DNA of 64,000 bases from Aegilops tauschii subsp. strangulata (GCF_002575655.3 NC_053040.3:151529148-151593147); one strand, 5' to 3'; positions 10,987 through 22,164 are shown, counted from the first letter of the stretch. Translations and numbers: made by a program. The notes: generated by a model from the sequence alone, not told the origin.

Positions 10987-10992
10987 TATATA
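10987..10992 (+). promoter_or_regulatory. E2 5' LTR TATA box
   Basis: TATATA follows CTCCTT and precedes a G-rich stretch (CTCCTTTATATACGGGGG). The same box stands at 32479-32484 in the 3' LTR. This is the expected position of the element promoter at the U3/R boundary of Angela/BARE LTRs. Confidence 0.7.
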
Positions 10993-11042
10993 CGGGGGCA
11001 GGGGGGCACCCCATAGAGACAACAATTGATCGTTTGATCTTT

Positions 11043-12619
11043 TAGCCGTGTGCGGTGCCCCCCTCCACCATAGTCCACCTCGATAATACTGCAGCGGTGC
11101 TTAGGCGAAGCCCTGCGTCGGTAGAACATGATCATCGTCACCACGCCGTCGTGCTGACGAAACTCTCCCTCAACATTCGGCTGGATCGGAGTTCGAGGGA
11201 CGTCATCGGGCTGAACGTGTGCTGAACTCGGAGGTGCCGTGCGTTCGGTACTTGATCGGTCGGATCATGAAGACGTACGACTACATCAACCGCGTTGTGC
11301 TAACGCTTCTGCTTTTGGTCTACGAGGGTACGTGGACAACACTCCCCCCTCTCGTTGCTATGCATCACCATGATCTTGCGTGTGCGTAGGAATTTTTTAA
11401 ATTACTACGTTCGCCAACAGTGGCATCCGAGCCTGGTTTTATGCGTTGATGTTATATGCACGAGTAGAACACAAGTGAGTTGTGGGCGATATAAGTCATA
11501 CTACTTACCAGCATGTCATACTTTGGTTCGGCGGTATTGTTGGATGAAGCGGCCCAGACCGACATTACGCGTACGCTTACGCGAGACTTGTTCTTCCGAC
11601 GTGCTTTGCACAGAGGTGGCTGGCGGGTGTCAGTTTCTCCAACTTTAGTTGAACCGAGTGTGGCTACGCCCGGTCCTTGCGAAGGTTAAAACAGCACCAA
11701 CTTGACAAACTATCGTTGTGGTTTTGATGCGTAGGTAAGAACGGTTCTTGCTAAGCCCATAGCAGCCACGTAAAACTTGCAACAACAAAGTAGAGGACGT
11801 CTAACTTGTTTTTGCAGGGCATGTTGTGATGTGATATGGTCAAGACATGATGCTAAATTTTATTGTATGAGATGATCATGTTTTGTAACCGAGTTATCGG
11901 CAACTGGCAGGAGCCATATGGTTGTCGCTTTATTGTATGCAATGCAATCGCCCTGTAATGCTTTACTTTATCACTAAGCGGTAGCGATAGTCGTAGAAGC
12001 ATAAGATTGGCGAGACGACAACGATGCTACGATGGAGATCAAGGTGTCGCGCCGGTGACGATGGTGATCATGACGGTGCTTCGGAGATGGAGATCACAAG
12101 CACAAGATGATGATGGCCATATCATATCACTTATATTGATTGCATGTGAAGTTTATCTTTTATGCATCTTATCTTGCTTTGATTGACGGTAGCATTATAA
12201 GATGATCTCTCACTAAATTATCAAAGTATAAGTGTTCTCCCTGAGTATGCACCGTTGCGAAAGTTCTTCGTGCTAAGACACCACGTGATGATCGGGTGTG
12301 ATAGGCTCTACGTTCAAATACAACGGGTGCAAAACAGTTGCACACGCGGAATACTCAGGTTAAGCTTGACGAGCCTAGCATATAACAGATATGGCCTCGG
12401 AACACGGAGACCGAAAGGTCGAGCGTGAATCATATAGTAGATATGATCAACATAGTGATGTTCACCGTTGAAACTACTCCATCTCACGTGATGATCGGAC
12501 ATGGTTTAGTTGATATGGATCACGTGATCACTTAGAGGATTAGAGGGATGTCTATCTAAGTGGGAGTTCTTAAGTAAAATGATTAATTGAACTTAAATTT
12601 ATCATGAACTTAGTCCTGA
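11043..12619 (+). repeat. 1,577 bp tandem duplication in E2, copy 1
   Basis: The unit spans the LTR end, primer site and leader. Copy 2 is 12620-12712 plus 25805-27288, split by the Tekay element. Piece lengths agree exactly (93 + 1,484 bp), and I see one substitution (AAGTAAAATG at 12572 versus AAGTAATATG at 27241). Breakpoints share the 3 bp TAG. The leader part (11434-12619) has no convincing ORF. Confidence 0.92.
11421..11433 (+). other. E2 primer-binding site, first copy
   Basis: TGGCATCCGAGCC lies one base after the LTR end, the same variant of the tRNA-Met site as in E1. It recurs at 26090-26102 in the second copy of the duplicated segment. Confidence 0.85.
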
Positions 12620-12712
12620 TAGCCGTGTGCGGTGCCCCCCTCCACCATAGTCCACCTCGATAATACTGCAGCGGTGCTTAGGCGAAGCCCTGCGTCGGTA
12701 GAACATGATCAT
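12620..12712 (+). repeat. 1,577 bp duplication, copy 2, left piece
   Basis: This is LTR sequence (TAGCCGTGTGCGGTGCCC to GAACATGATCAT) directly joined to leader sequence at 12619. It is identical to 11043-11135 and ends one base before the Tekay LTR. Confidence 0.92.
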
Positions 12713-14581
12713 TTGTAACACCCTGAGAATCATGCTACAGTAACCCCCTGTGATTAAGCTAGTCATGTTGCTAAACAGGGCTTGATCACATTTGAATCAC
12801 ACCCTTTTCAAGCTCCTAGTTCAAACTTCAAATATAATTAAAGTGGAAAATAAAAGTTTTCAAAAATTCAAACAGAAATGTTCAGTGGGTTCTAAATAAT
12901 ACACTGGTAATTATGGTGGAGAAAACACATTTTTATAAAATGTCTAAATACTTTTAAATGAAATAAAACAGAAAAGGAAATAAACAAATAAAAGAAAAGG
13001 CAAAACAAAACAGAAAACAGAACAAAAAAAAAAGAACGAAAGCCCCCCCCCCACTGGACCTGGCCCAACTGGGCCACCCCAGGCCCAGCCGGCCGGCCCA
13101 ACCCCCCCTCACCTTATCCCCTGCCCCCCCCCACCGACAGCCTCACCACCCACTCCTCCCGAAATATCTCCTCTGCCCCCCCGATCGGGATCGAGGAGGA
13201 GGCGCTCGACCCCGTCGCCGACCGCCCCCGCGCCCTCGCCTCGCCGGAGTACTGCCTCGCCGGCCTGCCTCCTCCTCCTCGCCGGCCTGCGCCTCGACAC
13301 GGCATCGCCGTCGCCCCCGTCTCCCCCTCGACCCCACTGCCGTGACCCTGCATCCCTCGGTGAGGCCACCGGCCTCCGTCGCCCGCCCCTCTCCTCTCGG
13401 TCACCGCCGCCCCGCTCGCGCTCCGACGCGCCCAGACGCGCCCCGCCGCGCCTGTCCACGCACGCGCGCCCGCACGGCCTTCGCCCGTGCGCGCCCCGAC
13501 CGCGCGCCCGCGTCGGCCACGCCCCGCCTGCCCCCCCTCGTCCTCGCGCACCCCGAGCTCCTCCGTCCGCACCGATGGTCCCCGCGTGCTCCTGGCACTC
13601 CCAGGACCCCGTAGAGCCCCACGTCTGGCCTTCCCGTGCCTCCCATCGCCGTGCCCGTGCAACCCCGAACTCCGGCCGCCGCTAAGCTCACCGCCGATGC
13701 CGTTTCCGGCCATCTCCGGACGAACCACTACCACCATCCGGCGCGGATCGTCTTGGCCGTTCGAACGCGACCAAGCGCGCGTGAAACGGACCCCTGTGGC
13801 CGAATTCCGGCCACGGCCGAGGCTCGTCGCCGTGTACGGGCTCGCCGGAGTGCCCTCCCGCCGGCGTCCGACGTGGCACACCTGGGGCCACCCCCTGGGT
13901 CACTGCCAGTGGGCCCCCTAGTCACCTGTTGACCAGTTGACCTGGTCAACTGGGCTGACTGGGCAGCCCCAGCCACTGACGTGCGGGCCCCACCCCTTAA
14001 AATAAATAATTAAAATGATTTTATAATTAAAAGTAATTAGTTTAACTAATTAGTCACTGACATGTGGGACCCAGCTGCTAATTAACCACGTTTAATTAAA
14101 ATAACCCACTATTAGCCCTCTCTCTATGACATGTAGGACCCACTGGTCAGTTTGACCTGGTCAGCGAGTCTGTTGACTGCTGACATCATCAGCACGTCAT
14201 GCTGACGTCATTTTATTCTTTCTGTTAATTAAATAATTCCAGAAATTCAAATAAACTTTGAAAATTCATATCTTTTAAACCGTAACTCGGATGAAAATGA
14301 TTTCTATATGAAAGTTGCTCAGAACGACGAGACGAATCCGAATACGCAGTCCGTTCATCCACCACACCTCCCTAACCTATCGAACTAGCAACTTTACCCC
14401 TCCGGTCCGTCTGTCCGAAAACGCGAAACATCGGGAATACCTCCCGGATGTTTCCCCCCTTCACCGGTACCACCTACTGTCGCATTAGGACACCCCTAGC
14501 ACCGCTCATTGTCATGTCACGCATCGTCATGCTTATGTTTGCATTGTATTTACTGTTTCTTCCCCCTCTTCTCTCCGGTAG

Positions 14582-14656
14582 ACTACGAGACCGACACTGC
14601 TGCTGCCCAGTTTGACTACGGAGTTGACGACCCCTCCTACTTGCCAGAGCAACCAG
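14582..14656 (+). CDS. Exon-like segment 1 inside Tekay LTR
   Basis: Seventy-five bases follow a pyrimidine-rich tract and AG (TTCTCTCCGGTAG). With the preceding base supplied they read DYETDTAAAQFDYGVD, then DPSYLPEQP, acidic and protein-like. The segment ends CCAG before GCAAGC, a good GC-type donor. Joining it to the segment at 15925 keeps the frame. It could be a spliced small protein of the element or a remnant of a captured host exon. No upstream start exon was found, so the call is tentative. The twin copy is 24046-24120 in the 3' LTR. Confidence 0.4.
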
Positions 14657-15924
14657 GCAAGCCCCCCCCCCTTTGATCACCAGATATCGCCTACTCTAAT
14701 CTCTACTGCTTGCATTAGAGTAGTGTAGCATGTTACTGCTTTTCGATATCCTATTCTGATGCATAGCCTATCCTTGCTACTATTGTTACTACCTTTACCT
14801 GCAATCCTACATGCTTAGTATAGGATGCTAGATTTCCATCAGTGGCCCTACATTCTTGTCCGTCTGCTGTGCTATACTATCGGGCCGTGATCACCTGGGC
14901 GGTGATCACGGGCATATACTTATATACTATATACATGACACATGTGATGACTAAAGTCGGGTCGGCTCGTAGGAGTACCCGCAAGTGGATCTTTGTGGCG
15001 GAGCGACAGGGCAGGTTGAGACCGCCTAGGTGAGAGGTGGGCCTAGCCCTGGTCGGCGTTCGCGGATACTTAACACGCTTAACGAGATCTTGGTATTTGA
15101 TCTGAGTCTGGCCATTTGGTCTATACGCACTAACCATCTACGTGGGAGTAGTTATGGGTATCCCGACGTCGTGGTATCAGCCGAAGCTCTTTTGACGTCA
15201 GCGACTGAGTGGCGCGCGCCGTGTTGGACCGCTTTGACGTAACCGCCGTGATCGTGTGGGTTGCTAGGTCTGCTCACGGCCGCGTTCGCAACGTGCAGGT
15301 GTGCATAGGGCGATGGGCCCAGACCCCTGCGCGCATAGGTTTAGACCGGCGTGCTGACCTCTCTGTTGAGCCTAGGTGGGGCTGCGACGTGTTGATCTTA
15401 CGAGGCCGGGCATGACCCAGAAAAGTGTGTCCGGCCAATTGGGATCGAGCGTGTTGGGTTATGTGGTGCACCCCTGCAGGGAAGTTTATCTATTCGAATA
15501 GCCGTGTCCCTCGGTAAAAGGACGACCCGGAGTTGTACCTTGAGCTTATGACAACTAGAACTGGATACTGAATAAAATACACCCTTCCAAGTGCCAGATA
15601 CAACCCGGTGATTGCTCTCTAACAGGGCGACGAGGAGGGGATCGCCGGGTAGGATTATGCTATGCGATGCTACTTGGAGGACTTCAATCTACTCTCTTCT
15701 ACATGCTGCAAGATGGAGATGGCCAGAAGCGTAGTCTTCGACAGGACTAGCTATCCCCCTCTTATTCCGGCATTCTGCAGTTCAGTCCACTGATATGCCT
15801 CTTTACACATATACCCATGCATATGTAGTGTAGCTCCTTGCTTGCGAGTACTTTGGATGAGTACTCACGGTTGCTTCTCTCCCTCCTTTTCCCCCTTTCC
15901 TTTCTATCTGGTTGTCGCAACCAG

Positions 15925-16025
15925 ATGTTGGAGTCCAGGAGCCAGACGCCACCGTCGACGACGACTCCCACGGCACTGGAGGTGCCTACTACTACGTGCA
16001 GGCCGCTGACGACGACCAGGAGTAG
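15925..16025 (+). CDS. Exon-like segment 2 inside Tekay LTR, ends in stop
   Basis: This follows a long pyrimidine tract (TCCCTCCTTTTCCCCC) and the acceptor CGCAACCAG. In the frame dictated by segment 1 it reads VGVQEPDATVDDDSHGTGG, then AYYYVQAADDDQE and a TAG at 16023-16025. The product is acidic and Tyr-rich. The implied intron is 1,268 bp (14657-15924), GC-AG type. The twin copy ends at 25489. I do not recognise the protein family. Confidence 0.4.
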
Positions 16026-16323
16026 TTAGGAGGTCCCAGGCAGGAGGCCTTGCCTTTTCGATCGTTGCTACTTTTGTGCTAGCCTTCTTAAGGCAAAACT
16101 TGTTTAACTTATGTCTGTACTCAGACATTGTTGCTTCCGCTGACTCGTCTGTGATCGAGCACTTGTATTCGAGCCCTCGAGGCCCCTGGCTTGTATTATG
16201 ATGCTTGTATGACTTATTTATGTTTTAGAGTTGTGTTGTGATATCTTCCCGTGAGTCCCTGATCTTGGTCGTACACATTTGCGTGCATGATTAGTGTACG
16301 GTCAAATCGGGGGCGTCACAAGT

Positions 16324-16336
16324 TGGTATCAGAGCC
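16324..16336 (+). other. Tekay primer-binding site (tRNA-Met)
   Basis: TGGTATCAGAGCC is the perfect initiator tRNA-Met complement, three bases after the LTR end. This is the usual primer of plant chromoviruses. Confidence 0.95.
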
Positions 16337-16654
16337 GACTGCCTGTAGGAACCCCCCTTCCACACTCCTTGGCCGAAGTCGAGTCTAGTCATTGCAAAAA
16401 CTTTTACTAACATGGCTGTGCGGCTTATGGGCCCACATCGCCATTGGGTGGTACTAGGATCTTTTACTCCTCGACCTTTACTCTGGGACTCTGAACTCTC
16501 TTCTACTCGGGTTAAACGAATTTACTAACTCTAACACTAGGATCCCGTGACCGCGTTCACCCCAAAGATGGATAAACCATAGATGTTTCTTAGATAGTAT
16601 TTTGAACCATTCACACACTGTCATTTGACTCCTTTGAAACGTCTTTGCTTTCAG

Positions 16655-17413
16655 ATGGAACCCACGAGGCAGGTTGTTCGCCACACGATGGCCATTGGTG
16701 CCTCGGGATCACCTGCGGTGCTAGCTGAGATGATGACCTATCTGGGTTATCGCTGGCACCCTGAGTACACCGTCTACGAAGAGTACCAGGACTTTAACCA
16801 GGAGCAGTACCGTGCCATCGTCCACCTCTACTCTCGGGAGTACGACTCCACTACTGTGCTGCACACCGCACATGGTGTTGGTGTGACCATCGATATGGCT
16901 GTCCACGATGCAGCCTATGCTGCTCTGACACGTCTTCGTGGAGAGTATCAGGAGTTGGACACCTCCCCTTTCAGGCACATTGCTATCGCCTCTGATGTTG
17001 GTGCAGAGGGATACTATACTGCTGCCTACTCCACTGTCACCCGAGAGCCCTTCTACCATCAGCACCTGGTTCTGCATGCTGATGGGCTGGATCGAGCTAA
17101 CCGAGCTCTTCGCCACGAGATGTACACCACCCGTCAGCACCTTTACCGTGCTCTGACGCTGCTGCACCCCTTTGTCCGGTCTGGACAGGTACCGCGCGCT
17201 GCGATCTACCCAGCCAGGACCGTGATGCCCCACGGTGTCGGTTGGCCAGAGGTGGGAGGCTACTCTCCCGCACTTGGTCCTCTTCTGCCACCTGAGCGTC
17301 GGGCTCTACACCTGAGTATCCGCGGCCCCCAGTCTGCTGACGTGGAGGGCTATCTGTTGCCTCACTACCAGCTGTCGGGCTACGATTACCTCCACAGTAC
17401 CTCTTGGGACTGA
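16655..17413 (+). CDS. Extra Tekay ORF upstream of gag, unknown function
   Basis: The 252-residue ORF starts MEPTRQVVRH and ends YLHSTSWD. An upstream ATG at 16625 would add ten residues. I prefer 16655 because the ATG stands immediately after a splice-acceptor-like TTTGCTTTCAG. Visible features are PAVLAEMMTYLGYRWHPEYT, a run of aromatic residues, HTAHGVGVTIDMAVHDAAYA, and a C-terminal Pro-rich part. There is no zinc knuckle, signal peptide or membrane segment. It is intact, sense-oriented, and separated from gag by 237 bp, so it is not part of the gag-pol frame. Similar ORFs are, to my memory, annotated as hypothetical proteins in grasses. The mid part vaguely suggests a double-stranded RNA-binding-like fold, which I cannot show. 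Confidence 0.75.
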   Translation: MEPTRQVVRHTMAIGASGSPAVLAEMMTYLGYRWHPEYTVYEEYQDFNQEQYRAIVHLYSREYDSTTVLHTAHGVGVTIDMAVHDAAYAALTRLRGEYQELDTSPFRHIAIASDVGAEGYYTAAYSTVTREPFYHQHLVLHADGLDRANRALRHEMYTTRQHLYRALTLLHPFVRSGQVPRAAIYPARTVMPHGVGWPEVGGYSPALGPLLPPERRALHLSIRGPQSADVEGYLLPHYQLSGYDYLHSTSWD

Positions 17414-17650
17414 TGTAGGCTTGTTTGTAGTGTTAAAGGCATTCGCCGCGAGCCTGTGTGCCGCCTATGATGTTTTAGTCTATGTACTGAACCCTGTGTA
17501 CTGAACTCTATGCATGAACCCTTTTGTAAGCTATGCCGACTACTATGTAGTAGCTATCGTGCTCCTTTCGTTACGCATGTTTCATCATGAATGATTCTTG
17601 TCATTGCAAATTTTCTAAATGCTGAACTACCCCTGTTATATATTAGCAGG
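17414..17650 (+). other. Spacer between Tekay extra ORF and gag
   Basis: This is an AT-rich spacer of 237 bp. It ends TATATATTAGCAG, a splice-acceptor-like motif one base before the gag ATG. No internal gene is seen. Confidence 0.6.
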
Positions 17651-18724
17651 ATGGTTAGACCAGGTGGTCGTGGTCGTGGTGGCGATGCCCCACCACCACC
17701 TGAGTACATGGCTGGTATGATCCAACAGTTCGAACTGAACCGCCAATTCATGGAAAATATGATGGCTCAGTTTCCTCGCCCCAATATGAACCAGCAGCCA
17801 GCCCAAGTGACTCTTCAAGATTTCATACGCCTCAACCCAACCATCTACCGCAGCTCAACTCAGCCTTTGGATGCTGATGACTGGCTCCGTGACATCACCT
17901 ATGAGATGGAGTCTGCTGATGTAGCCCCTGCCAGCTATGTCAATTTTGCTTCCTTCTTCTTGAAGGGACCCGCAGCTCAATGGTGGGACAGCCACAGGCG
18001 TACTCTGCCAGCTGGAACAATCATCACATGGCCAGACTTCCAAGCTGCTTTCCGTGCCCGCTTCATTCCTCAAGGAGTCATGGACCGGAAGAAGCGTGAG
18101 TTCCGCAACCTCACCCAAGGCAACAAAACTGTCGAAGCTTATCAGCGGGAGTTTCTGGACTTGTCCCGCTATGCTGAAGAAGACATTGCAACTGATGCAC
18201 GCAGACAGGAGAAGTTCCGTGATGGCCTTCAAGCTGACATCAAGCTCGCACTTCTAGTGCATGACTTTGCCGATTTCGCCACCTTGGTGAATAAGGCCAT
18301 CAATGTCGAGACTGGTCTGCAGGAATACCAGAGCTCTCAGAGGCGCAACCGTGACACGGGCTCATCTTCGGGCTCGCCCTCACGGAAGCGTAAGATATGG
18401 ATCCCGAACAGCATGTATCGTCCAAATGCACCTGCTCCCAGGAAATCTTATGCTGCACCGCGTCTGCCTCCTCCACCATCTAAGCAGTCAAAGCTACCAG
18501 CTCCCCCACCTGGGGCTCCTGTTCCCACTCCCGATAATGGTCTGTGCTTCAAGTGTGGTTAACCGGGCCACTTTGCCAGGAACTGCTATCAGAACCAGAA
18601 TCAACTGGCCCTTCCAGCAGCTGGCCGTGGTAACAACCAGCCCCGCAACAACAATGCTAAGTCTCATGGTCGCGCTCATGCCAACCACGTTGATCTCAGC
18701 GAAGCTCAAGACCAGCCTGCTACT
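17651..18724 (+). pseudogene. Tekay gag, stop codon in zinc knuckle
   Basis: Gag starts at ATG 17651 (MVRPGGRGRGGD). An in-frame ATG at 17591 would add 20 residues of unlikely leader. The retrotrans_gag core is clear: FIRLNPTIYRSSTQPLDADDW, FFLKGPAAQWWDSH, FRARFIPQGVMDRKKREF, LTQGNKTVEAYQREFLDLSRY. A basic NLS-like SPSRKRK lies near 18380. The zinc knuckle reads CFKCG, stop (TAA at 18560-18562), then PGHFARNC: the CX2CX4HX4C spacing is perfect apart from the stop. The same frame continues directly into protease and pol. A single C-to-T change from CAA would explain it. Gag forms the particle; this allele would make a truncated Gag lacking its RNA-binding finger and no pol. Confidence 0.9.
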
Positions 18725-21700
18725 GTGATGGGTACACTCCTCGTAAATTCAGTACCAGCATCCGTTTTATTTGATACAGGAGCATCCCATTCATTCATTT
18801 CAGCAGAATTTGCATTCCTGCATGGTATTAATCACGAGGAGATAAACACTCCGCTAGTGGTACACACCCCTGCGGGCCAATGTCAAGCCTCTATGGTTAG
18901 TCGCGATGTTACTGTTGAAATCGAAGGACTGGAATTTCTTGTCTCTCCCATCGTACTGAAGTCCTGTAGCATTGATCTCATTCTGGGAATGAATTGGTTA
19001 AAAGCGCATACTGCTTCAATAGTTTGCACCACTAAGACCGTCCATCTGCTGCACCCTTCAGATGAGATAGTTACTTACCAAGCCCATCTGGTGCAAAATG
19101 CCGAGGCAAGGCTCTATGCATTGAATGCATTGAACGCTGCACCACTCGAGGGCATTGAAAACATTCCCGTCGTGCGTGAATTCCTCGACGTCTTTCCTGA
19201 AGAACTTCCGGGGATTCCCCCTGCTAGAGCTGTCGAATTCATCATCGACTTGAAACCAGGCACCACTCCTATAGCCAAGCGACCTTACAAAATGCCGCCG
19301 CATGAACTCCTTGAGCTTAAGGAGGAAATTGACAAGTCTCTTCGCAAAGGATTCATTCGCCCAAGTTGCTCTCCTTGGGGAGCACCTTCTCTCTTTGTCA
19401 AGAAGAAGGATGGGACAAACCGATTAGTTCAAGACTACCGTCCTATAAACCAAGCTACCATTCAGAATAAATACCCTCTTCCTCGGATCAATGATCTGTA
19501 TGATCAACTGGCGGGTTCGTCAGTGTTCTCTAAGCTCGACTTGAGGTTGGGCTACCACCAGATCCGTGTTCGCGAAGAGGATATCCCAAAGACCGCCTTC
19601 GTGACTCGCTATGGTTCATACGAGTACACCGTCATGTCTTTCGGTTTAACCAATGCTCCAGCCACCTTCTCTCGTCTGATGAACTACATATTCATGGATT
19701 ACCTCGACAAGTTCGTCGTGGTTTATCTGGATGATATCCTGATATTTTCCAAGAACGAAGAAGAACATGCGGAACATCTCCGACTTGTGCTGGAAAAGCT
19801 ACGAGAACATCAACTATATGCCAAGTTCTCCAAATGTGAATTCTGGCTACCGGAAGTAACCTATCTTGGGAATGTCATCTCTAAGGATGGTATTGCCGTC
19901 AACCCTGAACGAGTTCAGGCTATTCTTGATTGGACTCCTCCCAAGAACGTTAAGCAAGTCAGAAGTTTTCTCGGTCTCGCCAGCTATTGCCGTCGATTCG
20001 TCGAGAACTTCTCTAAGATCGCCAGGCCTCTGACTAACCTGTTGCATAAGGGTGTCAAGTTCCAATGGACAGACAAATGTCAGGAAAGTTTCCAGGCACT
20101 CAAAGACAAGTTGACTTCTGCCCCAGTTTTAGCTCCACCTGATACTAAGAAGGACTTCGTCATTTACTGCGACGCTTCCCGTCAAGGATTAGGCTGTGTC
20201 CTAATGCAAGACCGCAAAGTGATTGCTTATGCCTCTCGACAATTGCGCCCTCACGAAGAGAACTACCCAGTTCACGACCTCGAACTTGCTGCTGTCATTC
20301 ATGCGCTGAAGCAGTGGCGACATTACCTTCTCGGTAATCGTTGCGAGATCTTCACCGACCACCAAAGTCTGAAGTATCTGTTTACTCAACCAGATCTGAA
20401 CCTCCGTCAGCAGAGATGGATGGAGCTTGTTGCAGACTTTGACTTGGGTATTTCCTATACGCCAGGCAAGGCTAATGTAATGGCTGATGCCTTGAGCCGC
20501 AAGTCTTACTGCAACCACCTCCAGGTTCATAAAGTTCAGCCCTCGCTTGTTGAAGAATTCAGGAAGCTGAACCTCCATATTGTTCCTCCGGGTGCACTCG
20601 CTCCCCCTCCTAAACAATTTGGCAAGGTGAACCTCCACGTTGTTACCCAGGGTTCCCTCAATACCCTAGTTGCTAAACCAGATCTCGAGGACAGCATCAA
20701 AAGGCTACAGAAGTATGACTCTGAAGCCTACAAGATTAAGCGCTACCTCGCAGGAGGAAAGCCCTCATTCTTCACCATTTCTGAAGATGGCACCCTATAC
20801 TTCAAGGGCCGCCTAGTGGTGCCATGTGCAGAGAAAAACCTGGATATGACACAGGAAGTTATGAAAGAAGCTCATGATACGCCTCTGTGTATCCATCCTG
20901 GTAGTACAAAGATGTATCAAGATATCCGTCAGAGATTCTGGTGGACTAATATGAAGCAAGACATTGCTCGTTATGTTGCTGAGTGTGACGTTTGCCGTCG
21001 TATCAAAGCAGAACATCAAAGGCCTGCTGGAACTCTGCAACCTATCTCTATTCCTGAATGGAAATGGGACCATGTTGAGATGGACTTCGTCACTGGATTT
21101 CCCAAATCGCAGAAAGGTAATGATGCTATTCTTGTCGTCATTGACCGGCTTTCCAAAGTTGCACATTTCCTGGCAGTCAAAGAAACGATCACTGCTAGCC
21201 AGTTGGCAACGCTCTATATGTCCAGGATTGTTTCGCTCCACGGTATTCCATTGGTTATCAGTTCAGACCGTGGTAGCTTATTCACTTCAAGATTCTGGGC
21301 AAGTTTCCAAGAAGCAATGGGAACTCATCTGTCATTCAGTACTGCGTTTCATCCTCAATCGCAAGGACAAGTTGAACGCGTCAATCAAGTTCTCGAAGAC
21401 ATGCTTCGAGCTTGCGTTATTTCCTTCGGCAAGAAATGGGAGGAATCTCTCCCGTATGCTGAGTTCTCTTATAATAATAGCTATCAAGCTAGTCTGAAGA
21501 TGGCCCCCTTCGAAGTGTTATATGGACGAAAGTGCCGAACCCCCCTGAACTGGTCAGAAACTGGGGAACGTCCACTCTTCGGTCCGGATATTATCCAAGA
21601 TGCCGAAGAACAAGTCCGCATTATTCGCGAGAATCTCAAGACTGCTCAGTCACGTCAGAAGAGTCAGTATGACCGTCATCATAAAGACATGGTCTATCAA

Positions 21701-22129
21701 CCTGGCGAAAAGGCTTATCTTCGAGTCACACCTATGAAGGGTGCTCACCGCTTCGGGATCAAGGGCAAACTAGCTCCTCGCTATATTGGCCCATTCACTA
21801 TTCTCGAAAGGCGTGGAAAAGTGGCATACCAACTGGAACTACCGCCGAACCTTTCGCAGGTTCACGATGTGTTCCATGTGTCACAGCTCCGCCGTTGCTT
21901 CAAGGATCCAATCCGAGCTGTGGATCATGAAGTGCTCGAATTGCAGCAAGACCTCTCCTATAAGGAGCATCCGGTCCGCATTCTCGACCAAGCTGAACGC
22001 CGCACACGTCAGAAGGCGATCAAGTTTCTCAAAGTCCAGTGGTCGCACCATTCTGAAGATGAGGCCACTTGGGAACGAGAGGATCGTCTGCGCGAAGAAT
22101 ACCCCGCACTGTTTCCTTCTACCTCCTAA
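18725..22129 (+). CDS. pol: Tekay pol: PR-RT-RNase H-INT-chromodomain
   Basis: This is 1,134 open codons in the same frame as gag; the ATG at 18725 is simply the first Met after the stop. Protease has [10 protein letters not shown] (Asp at residue 17). RT has [28 protein letters not shown] and the active site [10 protein letters not shown] (YLDD at residues 334-337). RNase H has [26 protein letters not shown] and [11 protein letters not shown]. Integrase has an HHCC finger (His near 724; CDVCRRIK) and catalytic Asp787, Asp848 and Glu884, a D-D-35-E spacing. The C-terminus ([30 protein letters not shown]) is a chromodomain that would guide insertion to heterochromatin. It ends TAA at 22127-22129, 35 bp before the LTR. 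No lesion is seen. Confidence 0.95.
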   Translation: MMGTLLVNSVPASVLFDTGASHSFISAEFAFLHGINHEEINTPLVVHTPAGQCQASMVSRDVTVEIEGLEFLVSPIVLKSCSIDLILGMNWLKAHTASIVCTTKTVHLLHPSDEIVTYQAHLVQNAEARLYALNALNAAPLEGIENIPVVREFLDVFPEELPGIPPARAVEFIIDLKPGTTPIAKRPYKMPPHELLELKEEIDKSLRKGFIRPSCSPWGAPSLFVKKKDGTNRLVQDYRPINQATIQNKYPLPRINDLYDQLAGSSVFSKLDLRLGYHQIRVREEDIPKTAFVTRYGSYEYTVMSFGLTNAPATFSRLMNYIFMDYLDKFVVVYLDDILIFSKNEEEHAEHLRLVLEKLREHQLYAKFSKCEFWLPEVTYLGNVISKDGIAVNPERVQAILDWTPPKNVKQVRSFLGLASYCRRFVENFSKIARPLTNLLHKGVKFQWTDKCQESFQALKDKLTSAPVLAPPDTKKDFVIYCDASRQGLGCVLMQDRKVIAYASRQLRPHEENYPVHDLELAAVIHALKQWRHYLLGNRCEIFTDHQSLKYLFTQPDLNLRQQRWMELVADFDLGISYTPGKANVMADALSRKSYCNHLQVHKVQPSLVEEFRKLNLHIVPPGALAPPPKQFGKVNLHVVTQGSLNTLVAKPDLEDSIKRLQKYDSEAYKIKRYLAGGKPSFFTISEDGTLYFKGRLVVPCAEKNLDMTQEVMKEAHDTPLCIHPGSTKMYQDIRQRFWWTNMKQDIARYVAECDVCRRIKAEHQRPAGTLQPISIPEWKWDHVEMDFVTGFPKSQKGNDAILVVIDRLSKVAHFLAVKETITASQLATLYMSRIVSLHGIPLVISSDRGSLFTSRFWASFQEAMGTHLSFSTAFHPQSQGQVERVNQVLEDMLRACVISFGKKWEESLPYAEFSYNNSYQASLKMAPFEVLYGRKCRTPLNWSETGERPLFGPDIIQDAEEQVRIIRENLKTAQSRQKSQYDRHHKDMVYQPGEKAYLRVTPMKGAHRFGIKGKLAPRYIGPFTILERRGKVAYQLELPPNLSQVHDVFHVSQLRRCFKDPIRAVDHEVLELQQDLSYKEHPVRILDQAERRTRQKAIKFLKVQWSHHSEDEATWEREDRLREEYPALFPSTS

Positions 22130-22151
22130 ATCTCAGGACGAGATTTCTTGT

Positions 22152-22164
22152 AGTGGAGGAGATT
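22152..22164 (+). other. Tekay polypurine tract
   Basis: AGTGGAGGAGATT directly precedes the 3' LTR TGTAACACC and primes plus-strand DNA synthesis. Confidence 0.85.

Larger units (their letters stand above)
9946..11419 (+). mobile_element. E2 5' LTR, 5'-truncated
   Basis: The sequence starts at CTTGACCCATTCTGTTAGC, equivalent to about 31443 in the intact 3' LTR, and ends GTTCGCCAACA at 11419. By eye it differs from the 3' LTR by roughly 1.5-2%. It retains the hairpin and TATA box. Confidence 0.9.
12714..16320 (+). mobile_element. Tekay 5' LTR
   Basis: It runs from TGTAACACCCTGAGAATC to GGGGGCGTCACA, 3,607 bp. It holds an AT-rich start, a very GC-rich block (about 13040-13970) with poly-C tracts, and a later part with exon-like segments at 14582-14656 and 15925-16025. 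Antisense ORFs in the GC-rich block look fortuitous. Confidence 0.95.

Noticed and set aside
13114..13881. Long minus-strand ORFs in the GC-rich part of the Tekay 5' LTR (255 codons) and 3' LTR (22395-23345, 316 codons)
   Set aside because: Both are antisense, Arg/Gly-rich and of different length because of poly-C slippage, and they overlap several other open frames. High GC removes stop codons by chance. No domain is recognisable.
18560..18562. Programmed stop-codon readthrough between Tekay gag and pol
   Set aside because: The stop lies inside the zinc knuckle rather than after it, and the following CCG is not a known readthrough context. A private mutation is simpler; kept only as a test in the findings.
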